Assembly: GCF_012044895.1 (NCBI RefSeq)
Contig: NZ_CP050695.1
Span: 588,501 to 652,500, forward strand
Direction of reading: 5' to 3'
DNA: 64,000 nt
Source: Aquisalimonas sp. 2447
GTDB taxonomy: Bacteria; Pseudomonadota; Gammaproteobacteria; Nitrococcales; Aquisalimonadaceae
The notes below the pieces were generated by a model that was not told where the DNA came from, made no database searches, and saw only the letters and a program-made list of their open reading frames with translations. Positions 17,853-26,200 of the stretch are shown in pieces; positions within the stretch are counted from its first letter, which is position 1; every line of letters begins with the position of its first letter. The position numbers were made by a program, and so were the translations under genes.

Positions 17853-18332
17853 ATGTCGAAAAAAGGAGAGCACGATTATTCCGCTACTGTTGTCTGGACA
17901 GGTAATGCAGGCGAAGGTACCAGGAATCATCGCGCATTCTCGCGTGACCACGAAATAACGTGCGGCAGTAAACCGACAATATTCGGTTCGGCAGACCCAG
18001 CATTTCTAGGCGACTCGTCTCGTTACAACCCGGAAGAGCTGTTGCTAAGTGCGCTTTCGGCATGCCACATGCTTTGGTATCTGCATCTGTGCGCCAACGC
18101 CGGAATTGCTGTAACGGAGTATGTAGACAATGCTACGGGTAGAATGATTGAAACGAAAAGCGGCAGTGGCTATTTTGAGAATGTAACGTTGAAGCCAAGT
18201 ATCCGAATAGGGGCAACTGACGACAGCGAGCTGGCGAAATCTCTACACGATAAAGCGCATTCGTTCTGCTTTATTGCAAATTCCGTAAATTTTGAGGTCC
18301 GGTGTGCCCAAGTTCCGCAGCTAATGACGTAA
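17853..18332 (+). CDS. OsmC-like protein, probable integron cassette gene
   Basis: OsmC/Ohr-fold protein of 159 residues. The family core is visible as NPEELLLSALSACHMLWYLHLC with its reactive cysteine, and a second Cys follows in AHSFCFIAN. OsmC-type proteins reduce organic hydroperoxides with two cysteines; here the spacing is of the general OsmC family type and the substrate is not certain. Base composition is clearly lower in GC (about 50%) than in the surrounding genes. A good ribosome binding site is not obvious. It lies on the strand expected for a cassette next to the integrase remnant, and the attC at 20231 would be its recombination site once the IS1634 element is removed. Confidence 0.85.
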   Translation: MSKKGEHDYSATVVWTGNAGEGTRNHRAFSRDHEITCGSKPTIFGSADPAFLGDSSRYNPEELLLSALSACHMLWYLHLCANAGIAVTEYVDNATGRMIETKSGSGYFENVTLKPSIRIGATDDSELAKSLHDKAHSFCFIANSVNFEVRCAQVPQLMT

Positions 18333-18365
18333 CCCGTTGATTCGCTGAACCTGGGTGAAGCGAAA

Positions 18366-20091
18366 ATGACACTACAAGCGCATTGTCAGGGCTTCGGCAG
18401 CTCCAGGGCGCCGAACAGGTCAAGCTGCTCCTTGGTGGTCTTGCTGGTGCCGGTGTAGACGTGCTCGCCGATGGTGGCGCGGTGTTTCTGGATGCGGGCG
18501 AGGAGTTCCAGTGCCGTCTTGGGACTGGTGCTGCTCCCATTGGCCTTGAGGCGCATACGCATGACCCGGTAGAGCACCAGCGCCAGGAAGCAGATCAGCG
18601 CATGGGCCCGGATGCGATCAGGGAGCCGGTGGTAGACCGGGGCGATCTCCAGATCGCTCTTGAGCACCCGGAAGCCGCGCTCGATATCGGCGAGACTCTT
18701 GTAGCGCGTGACGATCTCCTCGGCGCTGAAGTCAGGGACATTGGTCAGTAGCACCAGTTTGCCGTCGAAGACCTCCGCCCGCTCGAGTGCCTCCTCGTCG
18801 ATGCTGTAGCTGAACCGCTCGGCATGGTAGTCCGCCTTGATGAAGCGGGTGAGCTCCGCATCGGCTACGGCGCGCTGGAAGCGGCTGTAGGCACCGCGGT
18901 CGGTGGCACGACGACCGCGCTCGCTGACTCCCTCGTCCTGGGCGTCGAGTTTACCGACGAGCTTCTCAGTGAACTCCTCGAGCTCAGTAATGCGCGCCCG
19001 CCGGCGCGCCGCCTGCTCGGCGGCCCGATCCGGGTCGTGCGCGACCACCAGGCGGTGGCCTGCGAAACGCCCCTCGGCCAGCCCGTCGGTGAAGTCCATC
19101 CCCTCGAGGGTGCCGCCGAGTTCCGCGTAGCGTCGCGCCGGCGCCGCCAGGATGAACTGCAGCTTGCGCGCACTCGTGGCAGCCAGTTCGGTGAGATCGG
19201 CCACGTTATCCAGACTCAGCAACCCCCGGTCGGCGACCAGGATCACTCGCTCGATCGGGAAACGCGCCAGCACCTCGCGGAGCATCCGCTCCAGCGTGCG
19301 CGTCTCGGCGACGTTGCCGGCATGGACGGTGTGCATCAGCGGCAACCCGTCCGCACTCTGGACGACACCGAGCACGAACTGGCGAGCAATACCGCCGGTG
19401 TCCTTGCTCATGCCGTAGGCGCGCACATCGCCAGGAACATCGCCATGGCCGTGAATGCGCACCGTGGTCAGATCGTAGAACATCACCGAGACCTGCTGGT
19501 CGAGCATGGGGCGCAACTGCTTCGCCACACAGCCCTCCACGGCCTCAGCGCGATCCATGAGCGCATCCATGGCGCGCAGGAGCTGATCGTGGGTCACCGC
19601 CTCCGGCATGCCTGGCATGGCCACCGTCTCCAGCCATTCCAGGCACCCGAGCTTGGAGTCCGGTGCGCAGAGCCGGTTGAAGACCATGGCGCGCACCAGT
19701 GCCTCGGCGTCGAAATGCCGCCGCGAGGAACGAAGTGCCCGGCGAATCGCCTGGCCCAAACCGAGATCCTGCCAGAGTTCATGTAGGGCGTAGACATCGC
19801 CGAAGGCCTTGGCGCTGTCGTACTCCACGGTTTGTGCGATTGTGGGTGCACGGCCCAGCGCCCGGTTGAGACCGCCGATCAGTGGATCGAGATGCTTGGG
19901 CTCGAGTTTGTCCAGGCGCCCGAAATTGGCCACCACCCGCTGGCGCACCGCGCCGGCGTCGGTGCGATAGGACTCGACGAGTTGCAAATAGTGGCGATCG
20001 CCGGAGCGGGTGATGCGCGTGTACATGGAACGACATTAGCACCACCAAAGATCTATGGGTAGACCGTTGCGGGCCTCGGCGTGACACTACA
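18366..20091. mobile_element. IS1634-family insertion sequence (ends approximate)
   Basis: Spans the transposase gene plus short flanks. The ten bases TGACACTACA occur in direct orientation on both sides (18367-18376 and 20082-20091) and may be a target duplication or part of the ends. I found no convincing terminal inverted repeat, so the exact borders stay open. It sits between the OsmC-like gene and the attC site. Confidence 0.6.
18386..20026 (-). CDS. IS1634-family DDE transposase
   Basis: Intact 546-residue transposase. The DDE residues fall in VMFYDLTTVRI, VILVADRGLLS and the C-terminal ADIERGFRVLKSDLEI, with the family segment PVYHRLPDRIRAHALICFLALVLYR split around it. There is no frameshift, so this element may be the most recent arrival in the island. 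It is oriented opposite to the putative cassettes. Confidence 0.92.
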   Translation of the reverse strand: MYTRITRSGDRHYLQLVESYRTDAGAVRQRVVANFGRLDKLEPKHLDPLIGGLNRALGRAPTIAQTVEYDSAKAFGDVYALHELWQDLGLGQAIRRALRSSRRHFDAEALVRAMVFNRLCAPDSKLGCLEWLETVAMPGMPEAVTHDQLLRAMDALMDRAEAVEGCVAKQLRPMLDQQVSVMFYDLTTVRIHGHGDVPGDVRAYGMSKDTGGIARQFVLGVVQSADGLPLMHTVHAGNVAETRTLERMLREVLARFPIERVILVADRGLLSLDNVADLTELAATSARKLQFILAAPARRYAELGGTLEGMDFTDGLAEGRFAGHRLVVAHDPDRAAEQAARRRARITELEEFTEKLVGKLDAQDEGVSERGRRATDRGAYSRFQRAVADAELTRFIKADYHAERFSYSIDEEALERAEVFDGKLVLLTNVPDFSAEEIVTRYKSLADIERGFRVLKSDLEIAPVYHRLPDRIRAHALICFLALVLYRVMRMRLKANGSSTSPKTALELLARIQKHRATIGEHVYTGTSKTTKEQLDLFGALELPKP

Positions 20092-20230
20092 GGGGTCTGC
20101 CAAAATCACGCCTTCTCAGCCGGTAAGTCATTGTTCCGCAAACACCCGACTCGGCTCCGAACCCCGGAAATCGGCTCTGAACTGCGGAACTTGGGGGTGT
20201 GAGCCTGAAATCCGTGCCGGGTAATAGGCT

Positions 20231-20290
20231 GTCTAACAGATGCGGTCAAGGGACGCTCCTGACGTCGCGCCCCTGCCGCTGGCGTTGAGC
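20231..20290 (+). other. attC site (59-base element) of an integron cassette
   Basis: Bounded by GTCTAAC (fits RYYYAAC) at 20231-20237 and GTTGAGC (fits GTTRRRY) at 20284-20290, 60 bp in all. The inner arms pair imperfectly: GCGGTCAAGGGACGC on the left against the complement of GCGCCCCTGCCGC on the right, with unpaired bases as in folded attC sites. Orientation fits the adjacent integrase remnant. Confidence 0.75.
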
Positions 20291-20330
20291 GCCTGAAAAG
20301 CAGCCTCCGCCTGGCACCACAGTCGCCGCA

Positions 20331-20459
20331 CTACGGCTGCCCGACCACGACCTCGCTGATCTGGATGGCAGGCGTCAAGTCGGTGTAGTTCGGGATGTCA
20401 GCCATGATCTCCTTGGCGTGGGGGCCAAAGCCGTCCTGAAATGACTCGACAGAATCTCC
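20331..20459 (-). pseudogene. C-terminal fragment of an EthD-family protein
   Basis: Forty-two codons and a stop in the minus frame give a tail typical of small EthD-domain proteins: GDSVESFQDGFGPHAKE, then IMADIPNYTDLTP and AIQISEVVVG. The upstream part of the frame (beyond 20459) does not continue the family sequence, so the gene is cut. The rest of the 20027-20661 interval holds only the IS1634 end, the attC site and the leader of the GNAT gene. Confidence 0.6.
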
Positions 20460-20661
20460 CCGCGCCGCCTTTCCCGGTAAAGTCCGATGAACCTTTTTTC
20501 TCTACGAAGAGTTTATTGGTCGGGTCGCATTCGCAGCTTAGCGGCGACGCATCAGGTCGTCCGACTGGGTAGAGTATCCGACGACAATGACTCTGGCCGG
20601 TTGACGAGCTACGCAGCCGGGTACAGTTTTAGCCCAGAGTCAGCCACGGAGAGAGCAGCCG

Positions 20662-21153
20662 GTGAGAATCGAGCGCATTGATCCGGGATTGTCGTCAGTC
20701 GGGGCCTTGCTGGAAGAGTCCGATCAGTACATGGCGGCGCTCTATCCGGCGGAGAGCAATCATCTTGAGAGCGTGGATGACCTTTGTCGGCCGAACGTGG
20801 CTCTGTTCGGATGCTTTGTTGATGGTGAGCTCGCAGCGTGTGGGGCGGTAAAGGTGATCGATGACGGGGAGGGGCGCTACGGCGAGGTCAAGCGGCTGTT
20901 CGTGGGGGCGCCGTACCGTCGGCGCGGCATCTCGGCTGCACTCATGGCGCGGCTTGAGCAGCGACTTGTCGAGGCCGGGGTGGGAGTGGCCAGGCTTGAA
21001 GTGGGTGTCAGCCAGCCCGAGGCGCTCTCGCTGTATCGGCAACTCGGTTACGTGGAACGTAGTCGGTTCGGTGCCTACGGTCCTGATCCCCTCAGCGTGT
21101 TCATGGAGAAGAAGCTTCCGTCGAGGGAGAGCGCGGCGGCACAGCGGCGCTGA
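20662..21153 (+). CDS. GNAT-family N-acetyltransferase
   Basis: Acetyl-CoA-dependent acetyltransferase of 163 residues. The acetyl-CoA loop is visible as VKRLFVGAPYRRRGISAALM, and the C-terminal half has VGVSQPEALSLYRQLGYVER. The family members nearest in layout are called putative acetyltransferases of the PhnO/YpeA-like kind; the substrate is unknown. It starts with GTG at 20662, 14 bp after GGAGAG. It lies downstream of the attC site on the cassette strand, but I see no attC after it, so cassette status is unproved. Confidence 0.85.
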   Translation: MRIERIDPGLSSVGALLEESDQYMAALYPAESNHLESVDDLCRPNVALFGCFVDGELAACGAVKVIDDGEGRYGEVKRLFVGAPYRRRGISAALMARLEQRLVEAGVGVARLEVGVSQPEALSLYRQLGYVERSRFGAYGPDPLSVFMEKKLPSRESAAAQRR

Positions 21154-21424
21154 TCTAATTGCGGACCCTGCCCTCTTGATGGTGGCTTGGACCGCCCCGA
21201 ACAACGCTACGGTGGGATGTTTGACAGATCCTGGGCCAGTTGGGCGCGATCATGGTCCCATTTTCGCTCAGTGTGACAACGCACGGACGCAACTTTCTGC
21301 ATCCCTCATGGTTGGGGGCGAAACAGTCGTCTGATCGCCCCTGCAGAATGCAGCAGCCGCGATCAGAGCCAACTGTTCCTCCGGACAACCATTGCTGAAG
21401 GAGGGATGTCAGAAGGAGATTGCA

Positions 21425-22360
21425 ATGCTGGACGCCCTGACAGGATTCGGATCCGACCCGGGGTCGCTGCGCGCGAATACATACATCCCGGAGGGGTTCC
21501 CGGATAACGGTCCGCTCGTCGTCGTCCTGCATGGTTGTGGCCAGTCAGCAGAGAGCTATAACAATGGCTCGGGCTGGTCGACGCTCGCCGAGGAATGTGG
21601 GGTCGCGCTCCTGTTTCCCGAGCAGCGGCGGATCAACAACCTCCTTGGTGGCTTCAACTGGTTCGAGCCGGGCGACAGCCACCGTGGTCTTGGAGAGCCG
21701 CTCTCGATCCGCCAGATGATCAGGCAGGTCGTCGACGATTATGCCATCGACCCGACGCGCGTGTTCATAACGGGGCTGTCCGCGGGCGGCGCCATGACAT
21801 CCGTGATGCTGGCGACCTATCCGGAAGTCTTCGCGGGAGGCGCGATTATCGGCGGACTGCCCTACCGCACCGCAGACACGCTGATGCAGGCGATCTTCCG
21901 CATGAAGGGATATGGCGGCCCTTCGGACCGCAGGCTCGGCGCACTTGTACGCGGGGCCTCGATGGGCGCCGGTGGCTGGCCGACGATCTCGGTCTGGCAT
22001 GGTGGCCGGGACACGATCATCCACCGCTCCAACGCGGAATCCATCATTTGGCAATGGCAGAGGATCCACAAGGTCAAGGGGCCGCCCACCCGGGTGGAGC
22101 AGGTCGACGGGTTTCCCCGGCGGGTCTGGTGCAACGCGGGCAAGCGGGTGGTGATCGAGGAATACATCATCCGCAGAATGGGCCACGGCACACCGATCAG
22201 CTCACGAGGAGACGACGGTCTCGGCGAAGAAGGGAAGTACATGCTGGAAGTCGGCATATCTTCGACCCGCCACATAGCGCGTTTCTGGGGCCTGACTCCC
22301 GAAACCCCACGTTCCGTCCGCCGCGAACGGCCGACAGTCTTTTACAAATCAACCGCTTAA
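21425..22360 (+). CDS. PHB-depolymerase-family esterase
   Basis: Alpha/beta-hydrolase of 311 residues. It has the N-terminal oxyanion segment VVVLHGCGQSAESY, the nucleophile elbow GLSAGGAM, and a later WHGGRDTIIH carrying the Asp, with a His in RRMGHGTP. The family includes poly(3-hydroxybutyrate) depolymerases and acetylxylan or feruloyl esterases. No export signal is seen, so intracellular action is more likely. The start at 21425 follows AGAAGGAGAT by five bases. It is flanked by IS1595 on the right. The 270-bp gap before it contains no gene that I recognise. Confidence 0.85.
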   Translation: MLDALTGFGSDPGSLRANTYIPEGFPDNGPLVVVLHGCGQSAESYNNGSGWSTLAEECGVALLFPEQRRINNLLGGFNWFEPGDSHRGLGEPLSIRQMIRQVVDDYAIDPTRVFITGLSAGGAMTSVMLATYPEVFAGGAIIGGLPYRTADTLMQAIFRMKGYGGPSDRRLGALVRGASMGAGGWPTISVWHGGRDTIIHRSNAESIIWQWQRIHKVKGPPTRVEQVDGFPRRVWCNAGKRVVIEEYIIRRMGHGTPISSRGDDGLGEEGKYMLEVGISSTRHIARFWGLTPETPRSVRRERPTVFYKSTA

Positions 22361-22390
22361 GCTCGACTCCTGCCGCCCATCAAAACGAAA

Positions 22391-23442
22391 CCTAATTAGC
22401 AACGAGCCTCAGCACGGATGATTCGCTGAGGTTGTGGAGCGCAGTTGGCGGCGGCGACCAGCAGCCGCTTGGGCAAGGCGGCGAGGTCGAAGCGGCGGTT
22501 GAAGCGATAGGCGAACGCTGCGAGGTAGCGGTCGGCGTACTTGCGAAAACCCAGAGCATGGTGACAGCCGGAGAGGCTGGTTTTGAGATTACCGAGCACG
22601 GTGTTGATCCACTGGAACGCGGGCAGCTCTCTGGGCTTGCGCCCGGCGACCACGGTTGGGTGATGCGTGCAGCCGGCGGCGGTGACGCCGCGAAAGCACG
22701 CCAGGCCGTCGGAGGACACGCTGCTGCCGGGCACCAGACTCGCCTGGGCCCAGCGCGTCACCGCCTCGGTGGTGAACGTCGACACGGGAGTGAGACGGAT
22801 ACGCAGCGGATGGCCATCGGCGTTGAGCGAGACTGCCGCGAAGAAGGCAACCTTGTTCTCCGAGCCCCGGCCGGCCTTGCCGCCACGGCGCTCGCCGCCG
22901 AGGTAGGCGTCGTCGAGCTGCACGTGGCCGTCGAGGCGGTAGCGCTGCTCGCGCTCGGTCATCGCCTGCATCAGCTTGTGGTGCAGCAGCCAGGCAGTGG
23001 GGTAGCTCACACCGAGCTGGCGCGACAGAGCGAGTGCCGAGAGCCCGGTCTTGGCCTGGCTGAGGAGATAGATGGCGAGAAACCACACCGTCAGTGGCAG
23101 CTTGGTGCCCTGCATCACGGTGCCGGCGATCAGCGAGGTCTGGCGCCGGCAGCCGCGGCACTGGAACAGCGTCCGAGTGCGCCCCTGCACGCGGCCGTGG
23201 GCGGCACTGTGGCAGCGTGGGCAGCGAAAGCCGTTGGGCCAGCGCGCTTGTTCCAGGGCGGCTGCGCACTGCGCCTCCTGGGCGAAGCGCCTGGTGAACT
23301 CGGGCAACGACAGGCCTGGCTGGAACTGGATGCGGTTCATGGGCATGGGGCGATCCTCGGGGTAAGCACTGTATATAACCCCAGCATACACCAACGCCAG
23401 ACGCCCCGTACCCCACCTGGCTGACGTTCGTTGCTAATCAGG
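22391..23442. mobile_element. IS1595-family insertion sequence
   Basis: Inverted ends share CCT-R-ATTAGCAACGA followed by a partly matching TCAGC: left end from 22391, right end to about 23442. The single gene inside is an IS1595-type transposase whose stop overlaps the left repeat. No matching 8-bp target duplication is visible, which suggests that rearrangement followed insertion. Confidence 0.8.
22396..23346 (-). CDS. IS1595-family (ISXO2-like) transposase
   Basis: 316 residues. The N-terminal zinc finger reads CPRC and then CRGC, followed by the helix-turn-helix ALSRQLGVSYPTAWLLHHKL and the ISXO2-like DDE domain, which opens with VQLDDAYLGGERRGGKAGRG and has SSDGLACF and FQWINTVLGNLKTSL. 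The start at 23346 is preceded by GAGGA; the frame itself opens at 23394. It appears intact. Confidence 0.9.
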   Translation of the reverse strand: MPMNRIQFQPGLSLPEFTRRFAQEAQCAAALEQARWPNGFRCPRCHSAAHGRVQGRTRTLFQCRGCRRQTSLIAGTVMQGTKLPLTVWFLAIYLLSQAKTGLSALALSRQLGVSYPTAWLLHHKLMQAMTEREQRYRLDGHVQLDDAYLGGERRGGKAGRGSENKVAFFAAVSLNADGHPLRIRLTPVSTFTTEAVTRWAQASLVPGSSVSSDGLACFRGVTAAGCTHHPTVVAGRKPRELPAFQWINTVLGNLKTSLSGCHHALGFRKYADRYLAAFAYRFNRRFDLAALPKRLLVAAANCAPQPQRIIRAEARC

Positions 23443-23513
23443 ATAATGATTGATCAGTGCCCCACACTGCCGTGTCGCCGTGCACGTCGCCGCAAACCAA
23501 CGGGAGGAGGTCG

Positions 23514-23951
23514 ATGGACGAGTATCTGGATGCGGCCATTGCCGAGGCTGCCCTCGGTCTGAGAGAGGGCGGGATTCCCATAGGCTCGATTCTGGTTCAC
23601 GACGGCAGGATCATTGGCCGTGGTCACAACCGACGTGTGCAACAGGGTAGTGCGATCCTCCACGGAGAGATGGACGCCCTTGAGAACGCGGGCCGACTTC
23701 CAGCCGACGTCTACGCGCGGAGCACCTTGTACACGACCTTGTCTCCATGTGCTATGTGCTCGGGGGCGATCCTCCTGTACGGCATCTCTCGCGTCGTGAT
23801 TGGTGAGAGCGTCACGTTTCGTGGAGAGGAGGAGCTTCTGCGTGGGCGTGGGGTGTCGATCGACGTGGTGCAGGACCCGCGCTGCATTGAGATGATGGAG
23901 CGATTCATTCAGGAGCATCCAGCCATTTGGAACGAAGATATTGGTGAGTGA
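23514..23951 (+). CDS. cytosine deaminase, Fcy1-like (fungal type)
   Basis: Zinc-dependent deaminase of 145 residues converting cytosine to uracil. The zinc site is complete: HGEMDALEN supplies His and the proton-shuttling Glu, and TTLSPCAMCSGAI supplies both cysteines. The rest follows yeast cytosine deaminase closely as I recall it: EAALGLREGGIPIG, GRGHNRR, GSAILHGE, YGISRVVIGE and the tail W-NEDIGE, whose Trp closes the yeast active site. Bacterial CodA is an unrelated amidohydrolase, so this is the small-type enzyme. ATG at 23514 follows GGGAGGAGG. It lies in the accessory island next to IS1595. Confidence 0.87.
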   Translation: MDEYLDAAIAEAALGLREGGIPIGSILVHDGRIIGRGHNRRVQQGSAILHGEMDALENAGRLPADVYARSTLYTTLSPCAMCSGAILLYGISRVVIGESVTFRGEEELLRGRGVSIDVVQDPRCIEMMERFIQEHPAIWNEDIGE

Positions 23952-24073
23952 ACCCCCGTGGGGGCGCACGTCGTTGAGCACTTTGGACGGGTGACTGCGA
24001 TGGGATCTGACAACACATTCTGCCCGGGACTCCTGCGTGCCCCCGGTGGGCGTTCGAATGATGGGAGTACACC

Positions 24074-24817
24074 ATGACAGCACCGCAAGTCACCCTGGTT
24101 ACCGGCGCCGCCCGCGGTATTGGCTTTGGCATCGCGCGACGACTGGTGGCCGATGGCGGGCGAGTGGTGATCGCCGATGTCGCGGGCGCCGAGGCCGCGG
24201 CTCGTGCCCTGGGTGCTGCGGCACGGCCGATGACTCTGGACGTCAGCGACGAGAAGTCCGTTCAGGGCGGCATCCGATCAGTGCTGGAAACGGAGGGGCG
24301 GCTGGACGGCCTGGTGAACAATGCCGGGATCAGCAACCCGGTCAGCGGCCCCGTGGAGCACCTGGAGCGGGCCGACTGGGAGCGGTGGCTGGCGGTGAAC
24401 CTCACCGGCGCCTTTCTTCTGGCCAAGCACGCACTGCCCGCGCTGCGGGATAGCGGCGGGGCGATCGTCAACATCGCCTCCAGCCGCGCCCACCAGTCGG
24501 AGCCGGACACGGAGGCTTACGCGGCTAGCAAGGGCGGCGTGGTGGCGCTCACCCACGCGCTGGCGGTGAGCGTGGGGCCCGAGGTGCGGGTGAACAGTAT
24601 CAGTCCCGGCTGGGTCGACGTCCGGCCACCGGAGGAACAGGTTGCCGACCCGCTGCCAGCCACGGACCACGCCCAGCACCCGGCCGGTCGAGTGGGCACG
24701 CCGGCGGATGTTGCCGCTCTGGCCGCGTTCCTCCTGGGGCCGGAGGCGGGCTTCGTCACCGGCCAGGATTGGGTGGTGGACGGTGGCATGACGCGGAAGA
24801 TGATTTACGCGGAGTAG
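24074..24817 (+). CDS. SDR-family oxidoreductase
   Basis: Classical short-chain dehydrogenase of 247 residues. The cofactor motif is TGAARGIG, followed by VIADVAG (the Asp favours NAD(H)), LVNNAGIS, the catalytic Ser in NIASSRAHQ and YAASKGG. The C-terminus ends in QDWVVDGGMTRKMIY, as in the FabG-like clan. The substrate is unknown. It lies downstream of the cytosine deaminase with a 120-bp gap, on the same strand. Confidence 0.88.
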   Translation: MTAPQVTLVTGAARGIGFGIARRLVADGGRVVIADVAGAEAAARALGAAARPMTLDVSDEKSVQGGIRSVLETEGRLDGLVNNAGISNPVSGPVEHLERADWERWLAVNLTGAFLLAKHALPALRDSGGAIVNIASSRAHQSEPDTEAYAASKGGVVALTHALAVSVGPEVRVNSISPGWVDVRPPEEQVADPLPATDHAQHPAGRVGTPADVAALAAFLLGPEAGFVTGQDWVVDGGMTRKMIYAE

Positions 24818-25192
24818 CTGCCAGGAAAAGAGCGTCTTGCGGGCGCTGCAGCCGATGCCTGGCCCGAATCCGTGGTTTGGCCCATCGCTGCAAAGACCGC
24901 TGAACTCTCGGTCGCCGCACCGCAGGTTGTCGCCCATCGCCTGACCCGTATGGCGGCGTCTGGTCCTACTCTTTCTGAGCGCGACCGCTCAACTGCAAAA
25001 TGCCGCCCTTGGTGTTTTGAGCAAAGGAGTCGCCCCGGTTCATCGCAAGGCTACGTCCAATTCCAAACGCCTGGCACGCACCAAGCGTCGCTAAGCCCAA
25101 CGTCGGTCATTGTGCCGGCGCACAAGAGGCTGGCCTGATTCGTGAGCCCGCGCTGATCGGTCAGAGGCGCGCGCGAATTGTTCAGCGCTTCC
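24818..25192. other. intergenic stretch without recognised features
   Basis: About 375 bp between the SDR and the secreted protein gene. Short open frames here show no family resemblance, and I see no repeat, tRNA or clear terminator. Confidence 0.6.
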
Positions 25193-25738
25193 TCAAGGCG
25201 ACGAGGCCTTCGAGTCCGCTGCCGGATCAGTGAACAGCAGCTGATGGGCCATTGCCATGTGCTCCCGCTGCAGGGTCATGACGATCTGCACTTCGCCGGT
25301 GTCCCAGGCCGTGAATAGCGTGAGCTGCCCGCCGGCGAGACCCATGCCCTCCATGCCGTGTTGTTCCCTGAGCGTGTCGTTCCGCCATTGGCGTACATCT
25401 CTTTCCGGCTCACCGTATTGCTCCGTGAGCTGTGCCTGCCAGCGTTGGTAATCCTCCAGGAAGGCGGCCGGCTCATCGTGCCCCGAGCGATTGAAATAGC
25501 GAACCTGCCACAGGCCGTCTTCGTTGAAGCGGCGGTTCACCGTCACCGGCGTGTTCTGGTAGTCGGTGTGATGGACGAGCATGCCCGGCGCGTCCAGGAC
25601 GGGTGACTCCATGGCCTGCGCGCGGACGGCCTCCCGGCTGCTGCCCCAGGTGTCCTCGGGAGGTGTGCTCGCGACGGCCGCGGTCGCCAGGGCAAGGCTG
25701 AGCGCGGTGCTGCAGGGCAGGGTGAGGCGGCGACGCAT
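25193..25738 (-). CDS. hypothetical exported protein
   Basis: I do not recognise this family. The 181-residue product starts with a clear signal peptide (MRRRLTLPC, then a hydrophobic LSLALATAAVA, cleavage near VAS-TPP). The mature part is acidic and predicted soluble, with no cysteines or known motif; its middle section (HHTDYQNTPVTVNRRF, then LWQVRYF) looks like a small beta-sheet domain. The ATG at 25738 is preceded by GGAGG; a longer frame to 25810 lacks the signal peptide at its start. It is divergent from the guanidine operon. Confidence 0.7.
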   Translation of the reverse strand: MRRRLTLPCSTALSLALATAAVASTPPEDTWGSSREAVRAQAMESPVLDAPGMLVHHTDYQNTPVTVNRRFNEDGLWQVRYFNRSGHDEPAAFLEDYQRWQAQLTEQYGEPERDVRQWRNDTLREQHGMEGMGLAGGQLTLFTAWDTGEVQIVMTLQREHMAMAHQLLFTDPAADSKASSP

Positions 25739-26200
25739 GGAAACCTCCGGGGCATGGGCGACATTCAGCGTCGCTACGCCATGATGACTAACTCCCTTAC
25801 ACTTCCGCAATCAGGTTGTTCTTGCAGGCTCCCGAAGTCCGCCCATCGGGCTCGTTCCTGATCTGCAACCGGTGACAGTGACATCGCGTTTACGCCGGGG
25901 AAGAAATGTCCTTCGACGCGGCGACGGTCGAAAGGTTTGGAACCTGCCCGGAGCAGGGAGTTCAGGGGGGCGGCATTAGCCGTGGCGCACAAATGGTGCA
26001 TAAAGCGGCGAAAACGCATTGTTTTGGTGCGAAGCGGTTCGGCTATTGACGTTCTTGAGTTTCGTAAGACTGAGAAAATAAAAAGAAAAGAGACATTGGC
26101 CCCATACTTGCTTTTATCTGATTGCACAGTAAGGAGCTCGGGTCGCCTGTCTGGTGACCAGGAAGGGATTCGCGTTCCGGACAATTTGGTTTCAATGGGT
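25739..26200. other. intergenic region upstream of the guanidine-I riboswitch
   Basis: About 460 bp with no convincing gene. The part 26030-26130 is AT-richer than its surroundings and probably contains the operon promoter, but no pair of -10/-35 hexamers with good spacing stands out. Confidence 0.5.

Noticed and set aside
18366-20091. TGACACTACA direct repeats as inverted termini of IS1634
   Set aside because: They are in direct, not inverted, orientation; they may be a target duplication or coincidence, so element borders are left approximate.
21154-21424. Further attC sites after the GNAT gene or before the cytosine deaminase
   Set aside because: GTTGGGC at about 21238 and GTTGAGC at about 23972 fit the 3' core, but no matching 5' core and no pairing arms are present.
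25774-26184. 136-codon minus frame upstream of the riboswitch
   Set aside because: No ribosome binding site, no family resemblance and AT/GC pattern unlike coding sequence.
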